From positions 1 to 37,588 of the forward strand of contig VEQY01000029.1 of assembly GCA_018882965.1 (NCBI GenBank): 37,588 nt of DNA. The letters are read 5' to 3'. A model generated the notes under the pieces. The model ran no database searches and had not been told where the DNA came from. It saw nothing but the letters and a program-made list of their open reading frames with translations. This document shows, piece after piece, positions 29,329-37,588 of this stretch. This stretch comes from Mycobacterium sp. GTDB taxonomy: Bacteria; Actinomycetota; Actinomycetes; Mycobacteriales; Mycobacteriaceae. A program made the position numbers and the translations under genes. The number at the start of each line of letters is the position of its first letter. The first letter of the stretch is position 1.

Positions 29329-30110
29329 CGCAGTCCTTTCCGGACGACCGGATTGGTCAGTGTGCCGATGCCCTCGACGGTGATGCTGACGGTGTCGCCG
29401 TCCTCCAGCGGACCCACACCCGCCGGAGTGCCGGTGAGGATGAGATCGCCGGGCAGCAGTGTCATCACCGACGAGATCCACTCGATGATGGCACCGACGT
29501 CGTGGATCATCAGCGAGGTGCGGCTGAGTTGGCGCTGCTGACCGTTGACGTCGGCGCGGATCTCCAGGTCTGCTGGGTCAAGGTCGGTGACGATCCACGG
29601 CCCGACCGGGCAGAAGGTGTCGTGGCCCTTGGCCCGCGTCCACTGACCGTCGGCCTGTTGCTGGTCGCGAGCGGACACGTCGTTGGCGATCGTGTAGCCG
29701 AGGATGTTCTCCGCCGCCCTGGCGGCGGGCACGTCCTTGCACGGCCGGCCGATCACGGCCGCGAGTTCGGCCTCGTGATGCACCACGGCCGCATCGGCGG
29801 GCAGCACAATCGGCACCCCCGGCCCGATGATTGCGGTGTTGGGCTTGAGGAAGATGATCGGGTGCTCGGGCGCCGACCCGGTCGCCCCGCCCATTTCCCG
29901 GATATGCTCGGCATAGTTCTTGCCGACGCACACCACCTTGCTGGCGAGGATCGGCGCCAGCAGGCGCACCTCGCTCAAGGGCCAGGACCTGCCGGTGAAC
30001 GTCGGTGTGCCGAACGGGTGCTCGGCGATCTCCCGCGCCCGGCCGTCGGCGTCCCCTTCGATGCTGACGAACGCGACACCGTCGGGGCTGGCGATTCGAC
30101 CGAGGCGCAT
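29325..30110 (-). CDS. Fumarylacetoacetate hydrolase (FAH) family protein
   Basis: A 261-residue FAH-superfamily enzyme. These cleave C-C bonds or decarboxylate/isomerise beta-diketo acids using a divalent metal. The metal-binding segment [12 protein letters not shown], the conserved [14 protein letters not shown] start of the domain, [13 protein letters not shown] and [16 protein letters not shown] are all clear. The product corresponds to Rv2993c; the true substrate is unknown. The ATG start lies 20 bases from the divergent MFS gene. Its end overlaps gltX by 4 bases. Confidence 0.92.
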   Translation of the reverse strand: MRLGRIASPDGVAFVSIEGDADGRAREIAEHPFGTPTFTGRSWPLSEVRLLAPILASKVVCVGKNYAEHIREMGGATGSAPEHPIIFLKPNTAIIGPGVPIVLPADAAVVHHEAELAAVIGRPCKDVPAARAAENILGYTIANDVSARDQQQADGQWTRAKGHDTFCPVGPWIVTDLDPADLEIRADVNGQQRQLSRTSLMIHDVGAIIEWISSVMTLLPGDLILTGTPAGVGPLEDGDTVSITVEGIGTLTNPVVRKGLR

Positions 30111-30130
30111 TCGTGACAGCCTAGAACGCC

Positions 30131-31309
30131 ATGGCCGCCCCTTCGACCGGCACCCCGCGACGCTGGTGGATGCTGGCCGTCGGCTTGTTCGCGACGCTGT
30201 GCGCCAACGTGTTCATCAACGGTGCGGCTTTCCTGATCCCGACGCTGCGCTCCGAACCGGGTGTCGACCTGGCCCGCGCGGGTCTGGTGTCGGCGATGCC
30301 GGCGTTCGGGATGGTGCTCACGCTGATCGCCTGGGGATACGCGGTAGACCGCCTCGGCGAACGGCTCGTGCTCGCAACCGGCGCGGCGCTGACCGCCTTT
30401 GCCGCGTTCGCCGCAGCACAGTCCGGTTCGCTCGTGATGATGTCGGCGTTGCTGTTCCTCGGCGGTATGGCAGCGGCCGGCAGCAACGCAGCCAGCGGAG
30501 CTCTGGTGGTGGGCTGGTTCCCGCCCGAACAGCGCGGTGTGGCGATGGGGATCCGGCAGACCGCCCAGCCGTTGGGGGTCAGCGTCGGCGCGCTGGTGAT
30601 GCCGCAGCTGGCCCAGACCCACGGCGTGCGGGCCGCGCTGCTGTTCCCGGCGGCGGTCTGCGCGATTGCCGCAGTGGTGTGCGCGATCACGGTGCGCGAT
30701 CCCCCGCGCCCGCCGCGCGCGGAGGCCCCCGCCGAACAACTGGTCAACCCCTACCGGGGCCGCGGCACGCTGTGGCGCATCCATGCGATGTCGGTACTGC
30801 TGGTCATACCGCAGGCTGTGGTGTGGACCTTCACCCTGGTGTGGTTGATGACCGCCCGCGACTGGTCGGCCGAATCGGCGGGCGTCCTGGTGGGCGTCGC
30901 GCAGATCCTGGGTGCGTGCGGGCGTATCGCGGCGGGGCGGTGGTCGGACCGGGTCGGCTCCCGGCTGCGTCCGGTGCGCGTCATCGCCGCCGCTGCGGCG
31001 GTGTCGATGATGCTGCTCGCCCTCACCGATGCGCTGGACTCGCGATGGAGTGTGCTGGTGCTGCTGCTGGCGTCGGTGGTCACCGTCAGCGACAACGGAC
31101 TGGCGTTCACCGCGATCGCCGAGATCTCCGGTCCGTTCTGGAGCGGTCGCGCTCTGGGCGTGCAGAACACCAGCCAACTGCTGGCGGGCGGACTGACCGC
31201 TCCCGTGTTCGGCGCGCTGATCAGCGCCGCGGGGTTTCCCGCAGCGTTCGCGGTCTGCGCGCTGTGTCCGATGCTGGCCGTGCCCCTGGTGCCGAAGGAT
31301 CCCCGCTAG
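30131..31309 (+). CDS. Major facilitator superfamily transporter
   Basis: A 392-residue membrane protein with about twelve hydrophobic segments, equivalent to Rv2994. MFS loop signatures are GYAVDRLGERLVLATGA (A-motif region between segments 2 and 3) and GRIAAGRWSDRVGSRLRP in the second half. Substrate not predictable. The start ATG is 20 bases from the divergent FAH gene, so they share a compact promoter region. The TPP riboswitch that follows begins about 20 bases after the stop, so this gene is not itself under that switch. Confidence 0.9.
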   Translation: MAAPSTGTPRRWWMLAVGLFATLCANVFINGAAFLIPTLRSEPGVDLARAGLVSAMPAFGMVLTLIAWGYAVDRLGERLVLATGAALTAFAAFAAAQSGSLVMMSALLFLGGMAAAGSNAASGALVVGWFPPEQRGVAMGIRQTAQPLGVSVGALVMPQLAQTHGVRAALLFPAAVCAIAAVVCAITVRDPPRPPRAEAPAEQLVNPYRGRGTLWRIHAMSVLLVIPQAVVWTFTLVWLMTARDWSAESAGVLVGVAQILGACGRIAAGRWSDRVGSRLRPVRVIAAAAAVSMMLLALTDALDSRWSVLVLLLASVVTVSDNGLAFTAIAEISGPFWSGRALGVQNTSQLLAGGLTAPVFGALISAAGFPAAFAVCALCPMLAVPLVPKDPR

Positions 31310-31327
31310 TCTGGTTCTGCTGAGGTA

Positions 31328-31417
31328 GCAACCGCGGGAGGCCGGGGCAACCGGTCTGAGAAGGTGACACACCGCGTCACCGACCGCATGACCGTCCGGG
31401 TAATGCCGGGCAGGGAG
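31328..31417 (+). ncRNA. Thiamine pyrophosphate (TPP) riboswitch (THI element)
   Basis: The conserved TPP-aptamer segments are present in order. A GCGGGAG 5' arm is followed by a P3 hairpin GGCCGG/CCGGTC, then the invariant CTGAGA (31356-31361). An optional extra hairpin GGTGAC/GTCACC comes next, then ACCGC closing P2, and the pyrophosphate-sensing part TCCGGGTAATGCCGGGC followed by AGGGAG. The last GGGAG is also the likely ribosome binding site of the next gene, 8 bases before its ATG, so TPP binding probably hides it and blocks translation. Found by eye; a covariance-model score is not available. Confidence 0.88.
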
Positions 31418-31425
31418 TGATCACG

Positions 31426-32034
31426 ATGACTGTTCTGTTCACGGTGTGGGGTTACGACGTCACCGCCATCGAGTTCGCCTCGGTGATCCTGGCTTTCCTT
31501 GCCATCGGGCTCGGCATCCGCGGGACCCGGTGGACCTGGCCGTTCTACTTCCTGTCCAGCCTGCTCTACGGCTGGCTGTTCGTGGAGTTCAACCTGTACG
31601 CGTCGGCGGCCATGCAGCTGATCTTCATGGCCGCGGCCCTGTGGGGCTGGTTCTCCTGGGGCCGCGAGGGTGTCCGGGTACCGGGCCGGCTGACCCCAAC
31701 CGCCCGTCTCGGGGGCGCTGCGGCGGTCCTCGCCCTGTGGGCGTTACTGGCGCCGCTGCTGCAGATCATCGGCGGGGCGGCAACCTGGGGTGACGCCTTT
31801 ATGCTCGTCGGCTCGCTGGCCGGCCAGGTGCTGATGGTGCTGCAGAAGATCGAGACCTGGCCGGTCTGGATGGTGGTCAACTCCGTCGGAGCGGTGCTCT
31901 ACGCCAGCCAGGGCCTCTACTTCACCTCGCTGTTCTACGCGGTGCTCATCGGAATGGCCGTCGCCGGGTGGCGGGCCTGGGCGACCCGCGCGGCCAACGA
32001 CGACACCGATCTGCCCGCCGCCGCCCGTGCCTGA
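31426..32034 (+). CDS. pnuT: PnuC-family vitamin transporter, predicted thiamine transporter PnuT
   Basis: A 202-residue membrane protein of the PnuC (SWEET-like fold) family with about seven hydrophobic segments and the Trp-rich features of the group (RWTWPFYFLSSLLYGWLFVEF, ALWGWFSWGREG, KIETWPVWMVVNSVGAVLY). PnuC homologues carry nicotinamide riboside, riboflavin (PnuX) or thiamine (PnuT). The TPP riboswitch directly upstream marks this as the thiamine type. Members work by facilitated diffusion and rely on intracellular phosphorylation for trapping. The ATG at 31426 has GGGAG 8 bases before; a GTG at 31417 is an alternative. The end overlaps the kinase gene by 8 bases. Confidence 0.85.
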   Translation: MTVLFTVWGYDVTAIEFASVILAFLAIGLGIRGTRWTWPFYFLSSLLYGWLFVEFNLYASAAMQLIFMAAALWGWFSWGREGVRVPGRLTPTARLGGAAAVLALWALLAPLLQIIGGAATWGDAFMLVGSLAGQVLMVLQKIETWPVWMVVNSVGAVLYASQGLYFTSLFYAVLIGMAVAGWRAWATRAANDDTDLPAAARA

Positions 32035-32602
32035 GCGCACCGGCGCCGGATTGATCGGCGCCGGATTGATCGGCGCCGGATTGATCTCCGTCGTGGGCGG
32101 GGAATCCACCGGCAAGTCAACGCTGGCCGGCGCCCTGGGGGTCCGCCTGCCGGCGGTGGTCGTCTCGGAATTCCTGCGCAACTGGGTCGACGAGCACGAG
32201 GGGTGCGTGCCCGGGCCGACCGAGCAGGCTTCGGTGATGGCCGCGCATCGCCAGGCGGAGCTTTCGGCGTTTCGTGAGGCGGATCGGACCGGGTGCGGGT
32301 GGGTCGTCTCCGACAGCGGTCCGCTGATGACGGCGGTCTACAGCATCCAGTACTACGACGACGACTCCCTGCTGCCGCGGGCCCTGGAGTGGATCGCGGA
32401 CAGCGCCGGGGTGGTGTGGTGTCAGGACGACTTCCCCTGGCAGGCCGATCCGCAGCGCGACGGCCCGCACGCACGGGTGGCGTCCCAGCAGATACTCGCC
32501 ACGATTTTCGCCGAACATCCCGATCTGCCGGTGCTTGCTGTGCGCGGCTCCCCCGACGAGCGCATCGCCGCGGTTCTGAGCGCCGTGACCGATCAGATCT
32601 AG
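32027..32602 (+). CDS. NadR-like P-loop kinase, candidate thiamine kinase
   Basis: A 191-residue ATPase resembling the ribosylnicotinamide-kinase domain of NadR (AAA_28-type). Features are the P-loop GGESTGKST at about 24-32, [11 protein letters not shown], the acidic segment [16 protein letters not shown] and [19 protein letters not shown]. No nucleotidylyltransferase (HxGH) domain is fused. It overlaps the PnuT gene by 8 bases and shares its TPP riboswitch, so the likely substrate is thiamine rather than nicotinamide riboside; this is inference. The start is uncertain: GTG 32027 reads through three 15-base repeats (GAGLI x3), each containing an in-frame TTG, and the last TTG (32081) would give a usual N-terminus. 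The stop shares CTAG with leuB. Confidence 0.8.
   Translation: MPERTGAGLIGAGLIGAGLISVVGGESTGKSTLAGALGVRLPAVVVSEFLRNWVDEHEGCVPGPTEQASVMAAHRQAELSAFREADRTGCGWVVSDSGPLMTAVYSIQYYDDDSLLPRALEWIADSAGVVWCQDDFPWQADPQRDGPHARVASQQILATIFAEHPDLPVLAVRGSPDERIAAVLSAVTDQI
32042..32086 (+). repeat. Three perfect 15-base tandem repeats at the kinase N-terminus
   Basis: GGCGCCGGATTGATC is repeated three times exactly (32042, 32057, 32072), encoding GAGLI three times. Each unit contains an in-frame TTG and a GGCGCC palindrome. It lies just before the P-loop of the kinase. Confidence 0.95.
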
Positions 32603-33609
32603 AGGCGGGCGCGGATGCGCTCGCCCACCTCCCTGGTGGACAGTGCGGCGTCCGCGCGGGTGGCCAGGTGATCGGCGACGGCTTTGTCGATGCGCGCGAC
32701 CGCGTCGTCCTCCCCGAGGTGGGCGAGCAGCAGTGCCACGCTCATGATCGCCGCGGTCGGGTCGGCGATTCCCCGCCCGGCGATATCGGGTGCGCTGCCG
32801 TGGACCGGCTCGAACATCGACGGGTTGACCCCGGAGGCATCGATGTTGCCACTGGCGGCCAAACCGATACCGCCGGCCACCGCGGCGGCCAGGTCGGTGA
32901 TGATGTCGCCGAAGAGGTTGTCGGTGACGATCACGTCGAAGCGGCCGGGGTCGGTGACCATGTGGATGGTGGCGGCGTCGACGTGCTGGTAGGCCACCTC
33001 GACGTCCGGGTAGTGCGCGCCGACCTCGGCGACCACGCGCGACCAGAGGCTCCCGCCGAAGGTCAGCACGTTGGTCTTGTGCACCAGCGTCAGATGCCCC
33101 CGCCGCTGCTGGGCTCGCGCGAAGGCGTAGCGCACCACGCGCTCGACACCGAAGGCGGTGTTGAGGCTGACCTCGGTGGCGATCTCATGCGGGGTGCCGG
33201 TGCGGATGGATCCGCCGGTCCCGGTGTAGGGGCCTTCGGTGCCCTCGCGCACGACGACGAAGTCGATCTCGGGGCGCCCGGCCAGCGGGCTTGTCACCCC
33301 GTCGTGGAGCCGACTGGGCCGAAGGTTCACGTGGTGGTCGAGGGCGAACCGGATCCTCAGCAGCAGGCCGCGCTCGAGGACGCCGCTGGGCACCGACGGG
33401 TCGCCGATCGCGCCGAGCAGGATCGCGTCGTGGGTGCGTAGTTCCTCGAGAACGGAATCCGGCAGCGCCTCCCCGGTCGCGTGATAGCGCCGCGCCCCGA
33501 GGTCGTACTCGGTCGTCTGCACGCCGGGCAGGACCGCATCGAGGACCTGCAGGGCCTCGGCGATGACTTCCGGGCCGATCCCGTCGCCCGGGATCACCGC
33601 CAGCCTCAC
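32599..33609 (-). CDS. leuB: 3-isopropylmalate dehydrogenase
   Basis: NAD-dependent oxidative decarboxylase of leucine synthesis, 336 residues. It has the N-terminal [20 protein letters not shown], the substrate Arg cluster [19 protein letters not shown], the Lys/Asp catalytic region [15 protein letters not shown] and [20 protein letters not shown], and the NAD-site [20 protein letters not shown]. The GTG start at 33609 overlaps the serA stop (GTGA), so the two are translationally coupled. It ends on a CTAG shared with the convergent kinase. Confidence 0.97.
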   Translation of the reverse strand: MRLAVIPGDGIGPEVIAEALQVLDAVLPGVQTTEYDLGARRYHATGEALPDSVLEELRTHDAILLGAIGDPSVPSGVLERGLLLRIRFALDHHVNLRPSRLHDGVTSPLAGRPEIDFVVVREGTEGPYTGTGGSIRTGTPHEIATEVSLNTAFGVERVVRYAFARAQQRRGHLTLVHKTNVLTFGGSLWSRVVAEVGAHYPDVEVAYQHVDAATIHMVTDPGRFDVIVTDNLFGDIITDLAAAVAGGIGLAASGNIDASGVNPSMFEPVHGSAPDIAGRGIADPTAAIMSVALLLAHLGEDDAVARIDKAVADHLATRADAALSTREVGERIRARL

Positions 33610-35192
33610 GACAGGTCCACGACTTCCAGGGTCGTCGCCTCCACCGCGTCGCGGATCGCGGCACGTACCTCGGCGGGCACGTCGCGGTCCAGTCGCAGCA
33701 TCACCGTGGCGCCGGCGCCGCTGGTGTCCTGGCTCATCTGGGCGGCTTCGATGTTCACTCCGGCTCCGCCGAGCAGCATTCCGATCTTGCCCAGCGCGCC
33801 GGGCTTGTCGGCGTAGTGCAGGATCAGGTTCACTCCCTCGGCACGCAGGTCGAAGCTGCGCCCGTTGATCCCCACCACCTTCTGCACCAGCTGGGGTCCG
33901 GACAGCGTTCCGGAGACAGTGACCGCCGACCCGTCCGGTGCGACCACCCGCACCTCGACCAGGCTGCGGTGGTTCGGGCTCTCCGAACGCGTGCTCAGTT
34001 CGGCGTCCAGCCCGCGTTCGGCCGCCAGCGTCGGGGCGTTGACGAATGTGACCTGCTGGTCGGTCATCGTCGAGAACAGGCCCCGAAGCGCTGAGAGTTT
34101 CAGCACCTCAACGTCTTCGGCGGCCAGCTCACCGCTGACCTGGACCGAGAGCCGATCGGGCGCCTCGGTGCCCAGAGCGCCGGCCAGCACCCCGAGTTTG
34201 CGGACCAACTCCAGCCACGGTGCCACCTCTTCGTTGACGGCACCGGCGCCGACGTTGACCGCATCGGGCACGAACTCGCCCGCCAGCGCGAGCTTGACGC
34301 TGGCCGCGACATCGGTGCCGGCGCGATCCTGCGCCTCGGACGTGGAGGCACCCAGATGCGGGGTGACCACGACCTGAGGCAGCTCGAAGAGCGGGCTATC
34401 GGTGCACGGCTCGGTGGCGAACACGTCCAATCCGGCCGCCCGGACGTGACCGCTCGTGATGGCGTCGGCCAGCGCCTGTTCGTCGACCAGGCCGCCGCGG
34501 GCGGCGTTGACGATGATGACACCGGGCTTGGTCTTGGCCAGCGCCTCGGTGCCGAGCAGACCGGCGGTCTCCTTGGTCTTGGGCAGGTGCACCGAGATGA
34601 AGTCGGCGCGGGCCAGGACGTCGTCGAGCGGAAGCAGCTCGATGCCCAGCTGGGCCGCACGCGCCGGCGGGACGTACGGGTCGTAGGCGATCACGTGGGT
34701 GCCGAACGCCGCGAGGCGCTGGGCCACCAGCTGTCCGATGCGTCCCAGACCCACCACGCCCACGGTCTTGCCGAAGATCTCGGTGCCGTTGAACTTCGAG
34801 CGCTTCCAGGTGCGCTCACGCAGCGTGCCGTCCGCGGCGGGGATCTGCCGGGCAGCGGCCAGCAGCAGGGCCAGCGCGTGTTCGGCGGCACTGTGGATGT
34901 TGGAGGTGGGGGCGTTGACGACCAGCACCCCGGCCGCGGTGGCGGCGTCGACGTCGACGTTGTCCAGACCGACGCCGGCGCGGGCGATGATCTTCAACTT
35001 GGGTGCGGCGGCGATCACCTCGGCGTCGACGGTGGTGGCCGATCGCACCAGCAGCGCGTCGGCGTCTTTGACCGCCTCGAGCAGTTTCGGGCGGTCGGGG
35101 CCGTCGACCCAGCGGACCTCAACCTGGTCGCCGAGGGCGGCGACGGTCGATTCGGCGAGTTTGTCAGCGATCAATACAACGGGCAAAGTCAC
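33606..35192 (-). CDS. serA: D-3-phosphoglycerate dehydrogenase
   Basis: First enzyme of serine synthesis, 528 residues, the long (type I) form. The nucleotide-binding segment is [21 protein letters not shown] (about 145-165), the catalytic Arg and Glu/His are in [14 protein letters not shown] and [14 protein letters not shown], and a C-terminal extension holds the ASB domain and an ACT domain ([19 protein letters not shown] to the end) for serine feedback. The GTG start at 35192 ([17 protein letters not shown]) fits the family; the reading frame continues antisense through the next gene and is not coding there. Divergent from the oxidoreductase with a 30-base gap. Confidence 0.97.
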   Translation of the reverse strand: MTLPVVLIADKLAESTVAALGDQVEVRWVDGPDRPKLLEAVKDADALLVRSATTVDAEVIAAAPKLKIIARAGVGLDNVDVDAATAAGVLVVNAPTSNIHSAAEHALALLLAAARQIPAADGTLRERTWKRSKFNGTEIFGKTVGVVGLGRIGQLVAQRLAAFGTHVIAYDPYVPPARAAQLGIELLPLDDVLARADFISVHLPKTKETAGLLGTEALAKTKPGVIIVNAARGGLVDEQALADAITSGHVRAAGLDVFATEPCTDSPLFELPQVVVTPHLGASTSEAQDRAGTDVAASVKLALAGEFVPDAVNVGAGAVNEEVAPWLELVRKLGVLAGALGTEAPDRLSVQVSGELAAEDVEVLKLSALRGLFSTMTDQQVTFVNAPTLAAERGLDAELSTRSESPNHRSLVEVRVVAPDGSAVTVSGTLSGPQLVQKVVGINGRSFDLRAEGVNLILHYADKPGALGKIGMLLGGAGVNIEAAQMSQDTSGAGATVMLRLDRDVPAEVRAAIRDAVEATTLEVVDLS

Positions 35193-35222
35193 CGCAACAG
35201 CGTAATGGGGTGTAATCGGCAG

Positions 35223-36650
35223 ATGGACGTCACGGTGGTCGGCAGCGGCCCCAACGGGCTCTCCGCAGCCGTCATCTGCGCGCGCGCCGGTCTGCGGGTG
35301 CAGGTGCTGGAGGCCCAGCCGACGCTGGGCGGGGGCGCGCGCACCCTGCCCGACCCGCAGTTCGGTGACGTAGGTCACGACATCTGCTCGGCGATCCACC
35401 CGCTGGCGCTGGCCTCGCCGTTCTTCGCCGAGTTCGACCTGCGCGCCCGCGGGGTCGACCTGGCCGTGCCGGACATCTCCTACGCCAACCCGCTGCCCGG
35501 GCAGCGGTCCGTGATCGCATACCGGGATCTGGACCGCACCTGCGCGGAACTGCGGCACGGGGACTCCTGGCGCCATCTGCTGGGACCGCTGGCCGACCGC
35601 GGCGCGGACGTCGTCGGCTTTCTGGTCGGGGACCGCCGTTCGCTGCCGCCCGACATCGGAGCCACCGCCCTGCTCGGGCAGCGGATTCTCGAGCAGGGCA
35701 CCCGGGCGTGGGGCACACTGCGCGGCGAGGACGCGCGCGCACTGTTCACCGGGGTCGCCGCACACACCATCGCGACCATGCCGTCGCTGGTCTCCGCCGG
35801 GGCGGGTCTGCTGCTGGCCACCCTCGGCCACACCGTCGGCTGGCCGGTGCCGGTGGGCGGCAGCCAGGTGATCGCCGATGCGCTCATCGCCGACCTGCGC
35901 GCACACGGCGGCGAACTGCACGCGGGCGTGCACGTGACGTCTCCCCCGCCCGGTGTGGTCCTCTATGACACCGCGCCCACCGCGCTGCTGGCCATCTACG
36001 GCGAAACCCTGCCGAGCCGCTATGCCCGTGCACTGCGCCGCTACCGCTACGGCCCGGGTGTCGCGAAGGTGGATTTTGTTCTCTCCGAGGATATTCCGTG
36101 GTCCGATTCCCGCCTCGCCGACGTACCAACCCTGCATCTGGGTGGCACCCGGACTCAGATGGCGATCGCCGAGCGCGAGGTTGCAGCGGCACGGCATGCC
36201 GAGTGGCCGATGATCCTGGCCGCCCAGTCCTTCACCGCCGACCGGAGCCGTATCGATGCCGGCGGCCGCAGACCCTTCTGGACCTACGCCCACGTACCCG
36301 CCGGATCAGCGGTCGATCAGGCCGACACCGTCACCGCCGTCGTGGAGCGTTTCGCGCCGGGATTCCGCGACGTGATCGTCGCCGTGCGCAGCGTCCCGGC
36401 CAGCCGGATGACCGGACACAACGCCAACTACGTCGGCGGCGACATCGGGGTGGGCGGCAACGCGCTGGGGCATGCGCTGCTGGGTCCGACGCCCCGGGTC
36501 AACCCGTGGACCACACCCATACCGAAGGCCTACCTGTGCTCCTCGGCCACGCCGCCCGGCGGCGGGGTGCACGGCATGAGCGGCTACTACGCCGCGCGCA
36601 CGGTGCTCAAGCGGGAGTTCGGGCTGGGTGTTCCGTCACTGCGACGGTGA
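35223..36650 (+). CDS. Phytoene-dehydrogenase-like FAD oxidoreductase
   Basis: A 475-residue flavoprotein equivalent to Rv2997. The N-terminal FAD-binding dinucleotide fold is VTVVGSGPNGLSAAVICARAG, followed by the Glu-containing VQVLEAQPTLGGGARTLPDP. A C-terminal FAD segment ends in TPPGGGVHGMSGYYAARTVL. The family contains carotenoid desaturases and isomerases, but many mycobacterial members have unknown substrates. The ATG at 35223 sits 30 bases from the divergent serA; an in-frame extension upstream is antisense to serA and is discarded. Its end overlaps the convergent PE-type protease by 15 bases. Confidence 0.9.
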   Translation: MDVTVVGSGPNGLSAAVICARAGLRVQVLEAQPTLGGGARTLPDPQFGDVGHDICSAIHPLALASPFFAEFDLRARGVDLAVPDISYANPLPGQRSVIAYRDLDRTCAELRHGDSWRHLLGPLADRGADVVGFLVGDRRSLPPDIGATALLGQRILEQGTRAWGTLRGEDARALFTGVAAHTIATMPSLVSAGAGLLLATLGHTVGWPVPVGGSQVIADALIADLRAHGGELHAGVHVTSPPPGVVLYDTAPTALLAIYGETLPSRYARALRRYRYGPGVAKVDFVLSEDIPWSDSRLADVPTLHLGGTRTQMAIAEREVAAARHAEWPMILAAQSFTADRSRIDAGGRRPFWTYAHVPAGSAVDQADTVTAVVERFAPGFRDVIVAVRSVPASRMTGHNANYVGGDIGVGGNALGHALLGPTPRVNPWTTPIPKAYLCSSATPPGGGVHGMSGYYAARTVLKREFGLGVPSLRR

Positions 36651-37588
36651 GTAGTCCCACCAGACGGTCCCGGGGCCCGAGTAGTCGAAGTACAGCGGCC
36701 CCAACAGAAATGGCGCCAGGCCTGTGTTCATGTACGTCGCGTCACCGGAATCCACAACGGTCTCGCCGTTAGTGTCCGAACGGATGATCTTCGTCCGGTA
36801 GAGCAATAGTCCGTCTGCGGTGTACACGTCGATGCTGCTGCCCACGGGCAGAGTCGTGGCACCGTGCAGATCCGGGGGAAGGGCGTTCGATGTGACCGCT
36901 CCACCCAGACCCCCGCTGTCGATATAGGTGTTCGTCGCCGTCACGAGCTTGCCAGGTACGCCGTCGGGGCTGATGATCTGGTACTTCAGCGTCGTTCCGC
37001 GCCAGCCACCTGACACCTGGTTCACTCCCGGAACCGGGTTGTCGCCGAACGTGATCGACGGACCAACCACCGACACGTCCATGAGCAGTCCGCTGTCGAG
37101 TGGATCGGGGAGTCCGTAGACCGGGCTCAGGATATTCGCGAACGAGGGCCCGATGCCCACACCCAGGTCCGGGTTCACGTTGTACTTGGGTTTCGTCCAC
37201 TCCTCGGGGGGAATCGACACCCACTGACCCTTTTCGAGGTACTCGACGTCGGTGATGACTCCGATGGCCCACGGGCGGGTCACGATCCCGTTTCCTAAAT
37301 CGACCGGAACGTAGTAGATGTCGTAGTAGTTCTTCTGATACGTCGGGTCCACGCCGTACTCGATGAATCCGGTCAGACCGGTCGACGGTCCGAGATCGAC
37401 CCCCTCGAGCAGGGTGTACGGAATGACGAGTCCCGGGGCGCCGGTGTCGACCAGGAGGTCGATCGTCTGGCCGACGACGTTGATCGTGGCGATCGGCCGG
37501 TTCGTATCCACGTCGTAGGTCAGCGGAATTGTCGGGGCGCCACCCGGCGCACCCGGTGCGCCTGACGATCCCCACAGCCTGGGGGCAC
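36636..37588 (-). CDS. PE/PE_PGRS-type aspartic protease (PecA-like), C-terminal part
   Basis: The 5' end lies beyond the right edge; the frame is open to the window end, where it reads a Gly/Ala/Pro-rich linker (SGAPGAPGGAPTIPLTYDVD). The visible 300-odd residues match the C-terminal catalytic domain of mycobacterial PE-linked aspartic proteases (PecA/PE_PGRS16 type). They contain two active-site motifs, LLVDTGAPGLVIPY and NTYIDSGGLGGAV, about 176 residues apart, plus flap and strand segments between. PecA-type enzymes are exported by type VII secretion and trim surface PE proteins. The N-terminal PE domain is inferred, not seen. Base composition looks somewhat less GC-rich than its neighbours. 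Confidence 0.85.
   Translation of the reverse strand, partial: APRLWGSSGAPGAPGGAPTIPLTYDVDTNRPIATINVVGQTIDLLVDTGAPGLVIPYTLLEGVDLGPSTGLTGFIEYGVDPTYQKNYYDIYYVPVDLGNGIVTRPWAIGVITDVEYLEKGQWVSIPPEEWTKPKYNVNPDLGVGIGPSFANILSPVYGLPDPLDSGLLMDVSVVGPSITFGDNPVPGVNQVSGGWRGTTLKYQIISPDGVPGKLVTATNTYIDSGGLGGAVTSNALPPDLHGATTLPVGSSIDVYTADGLLLYRTKIIRSDTNGETVVDSGDATYMNTGLAPFLLGPLYFDYSGPGTVWWDYSPSQ

Noticed and set aside
31426..32034. Annotation of the PnuC-family protein as a nicotinamide riboside transporter
   Set aside because: The NadR-like neighbour would fit, but the TPP riboswitch directly upstream argues for thiamine; no NAD-linked regulatory element is seen.
34356..35222. N-terminal extension of the phytoene-dehydrogenase-like frame
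   Set aside because: Antisense to serA; the FAD-binding VTVVGSGPNG motif must be near the N-terminus, as it is with the ATG at 35223.
35193..36293. N-terminal extension of the serA reading frame
   Set aside because: These 367 codons are antisense to the phytoene-dehydrogenase-like gene; the GTG at 35192 gives the standard 528-residue SerA.

Overview
This 37.6-kb, GC-rich window almost certainly comes from a member of the Mycobacteriaceae. From memory, the gene order follows the Mycobacterium tuberculosis stretch from ftsY/smc (about Rv2921c) to a phytoene-dehydrogenase-like gene (about Rv2997). The right edge carries the C-terminal part of a PE/PE_PGRS-type aspartic protease, which points to the same family. 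No species can be assigned. Coding is very dense: many neighbours overlap by 1-4 bases (ATGA/GTGA), and no gene-free stretch exceeds about 210 bases (the longest lies upstream of hupB).

Left part (1-8.6 kb, minus strand): sepIVA, then a tightly coupled chain yceD/DUF177 - rnc - fpg(mutM) - osmC-like - acyP - smc - ftsY. Upstream of it are coaD and rsmD. This is a housekeeping block for RNA processing, base-excision repair, chromosome segregation, membrane targeting, CoA synthesis and rRNA methylation. 8.6-15 kb: a VKOR/DsbA disulfide-forming pair, a LipN-like esterase, an aldo-keto reductase that has lost two catalytic residues, an exported HNH-type nuclease and recG. 15-20 kb: rpmB, ung, thiL, a DUF3515 protein, ddl and a Cys/Met-metabolism PLP enzyme.

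20-27 kb: fbiD/cofC (coenzyme F420 synthesis), ppk1, mutT1, hupB with its long Lys/Ala tail, leuD and leuC, and a split-barrel F420/FMN-type protein. 27.6-30 kb: tRNA-Glu(CTC) and tRNA-Gln(CTG) directly downstream of gltX, then an FAH-family hydrolase. 30-36.6 kb: an MFS transporter, then a small cassette of a TPP riboswitch, a PnuC-family transporter and a NadR-like P-loop kinase, then leuB-serA on the opposite strand and a phytoene-dehydrogenase-like oxidoreductase. The PE-type protease is convergent at the right edge.

The most interesting element is the riboswitch-PnuC-kinase cassette (about 31.3-32.6 kb). A thiamine-pyrophosphate riboswitch in front of a PnuC-type transporter indicates thiamine (PnuT) rather than nicotinamide riboside transport. 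The overlapping downstream kinase is then a candidate thiamine kinase that would trap the vitamin as TMP, and ThiL, encoded 15 kb away, would convert TMP to TPP. Other points worth checking are the aldo-keto reductase with Tyr-to-Asp and His-to-Asp changes, tandem repeats at several gene boundaries, strong hairpins after ppk1 and hupB, and the apparent absence of genes (pyc, DAK-domain gene, gpsA, IclR regulator) that I recall at this locus in other mycobacteria.
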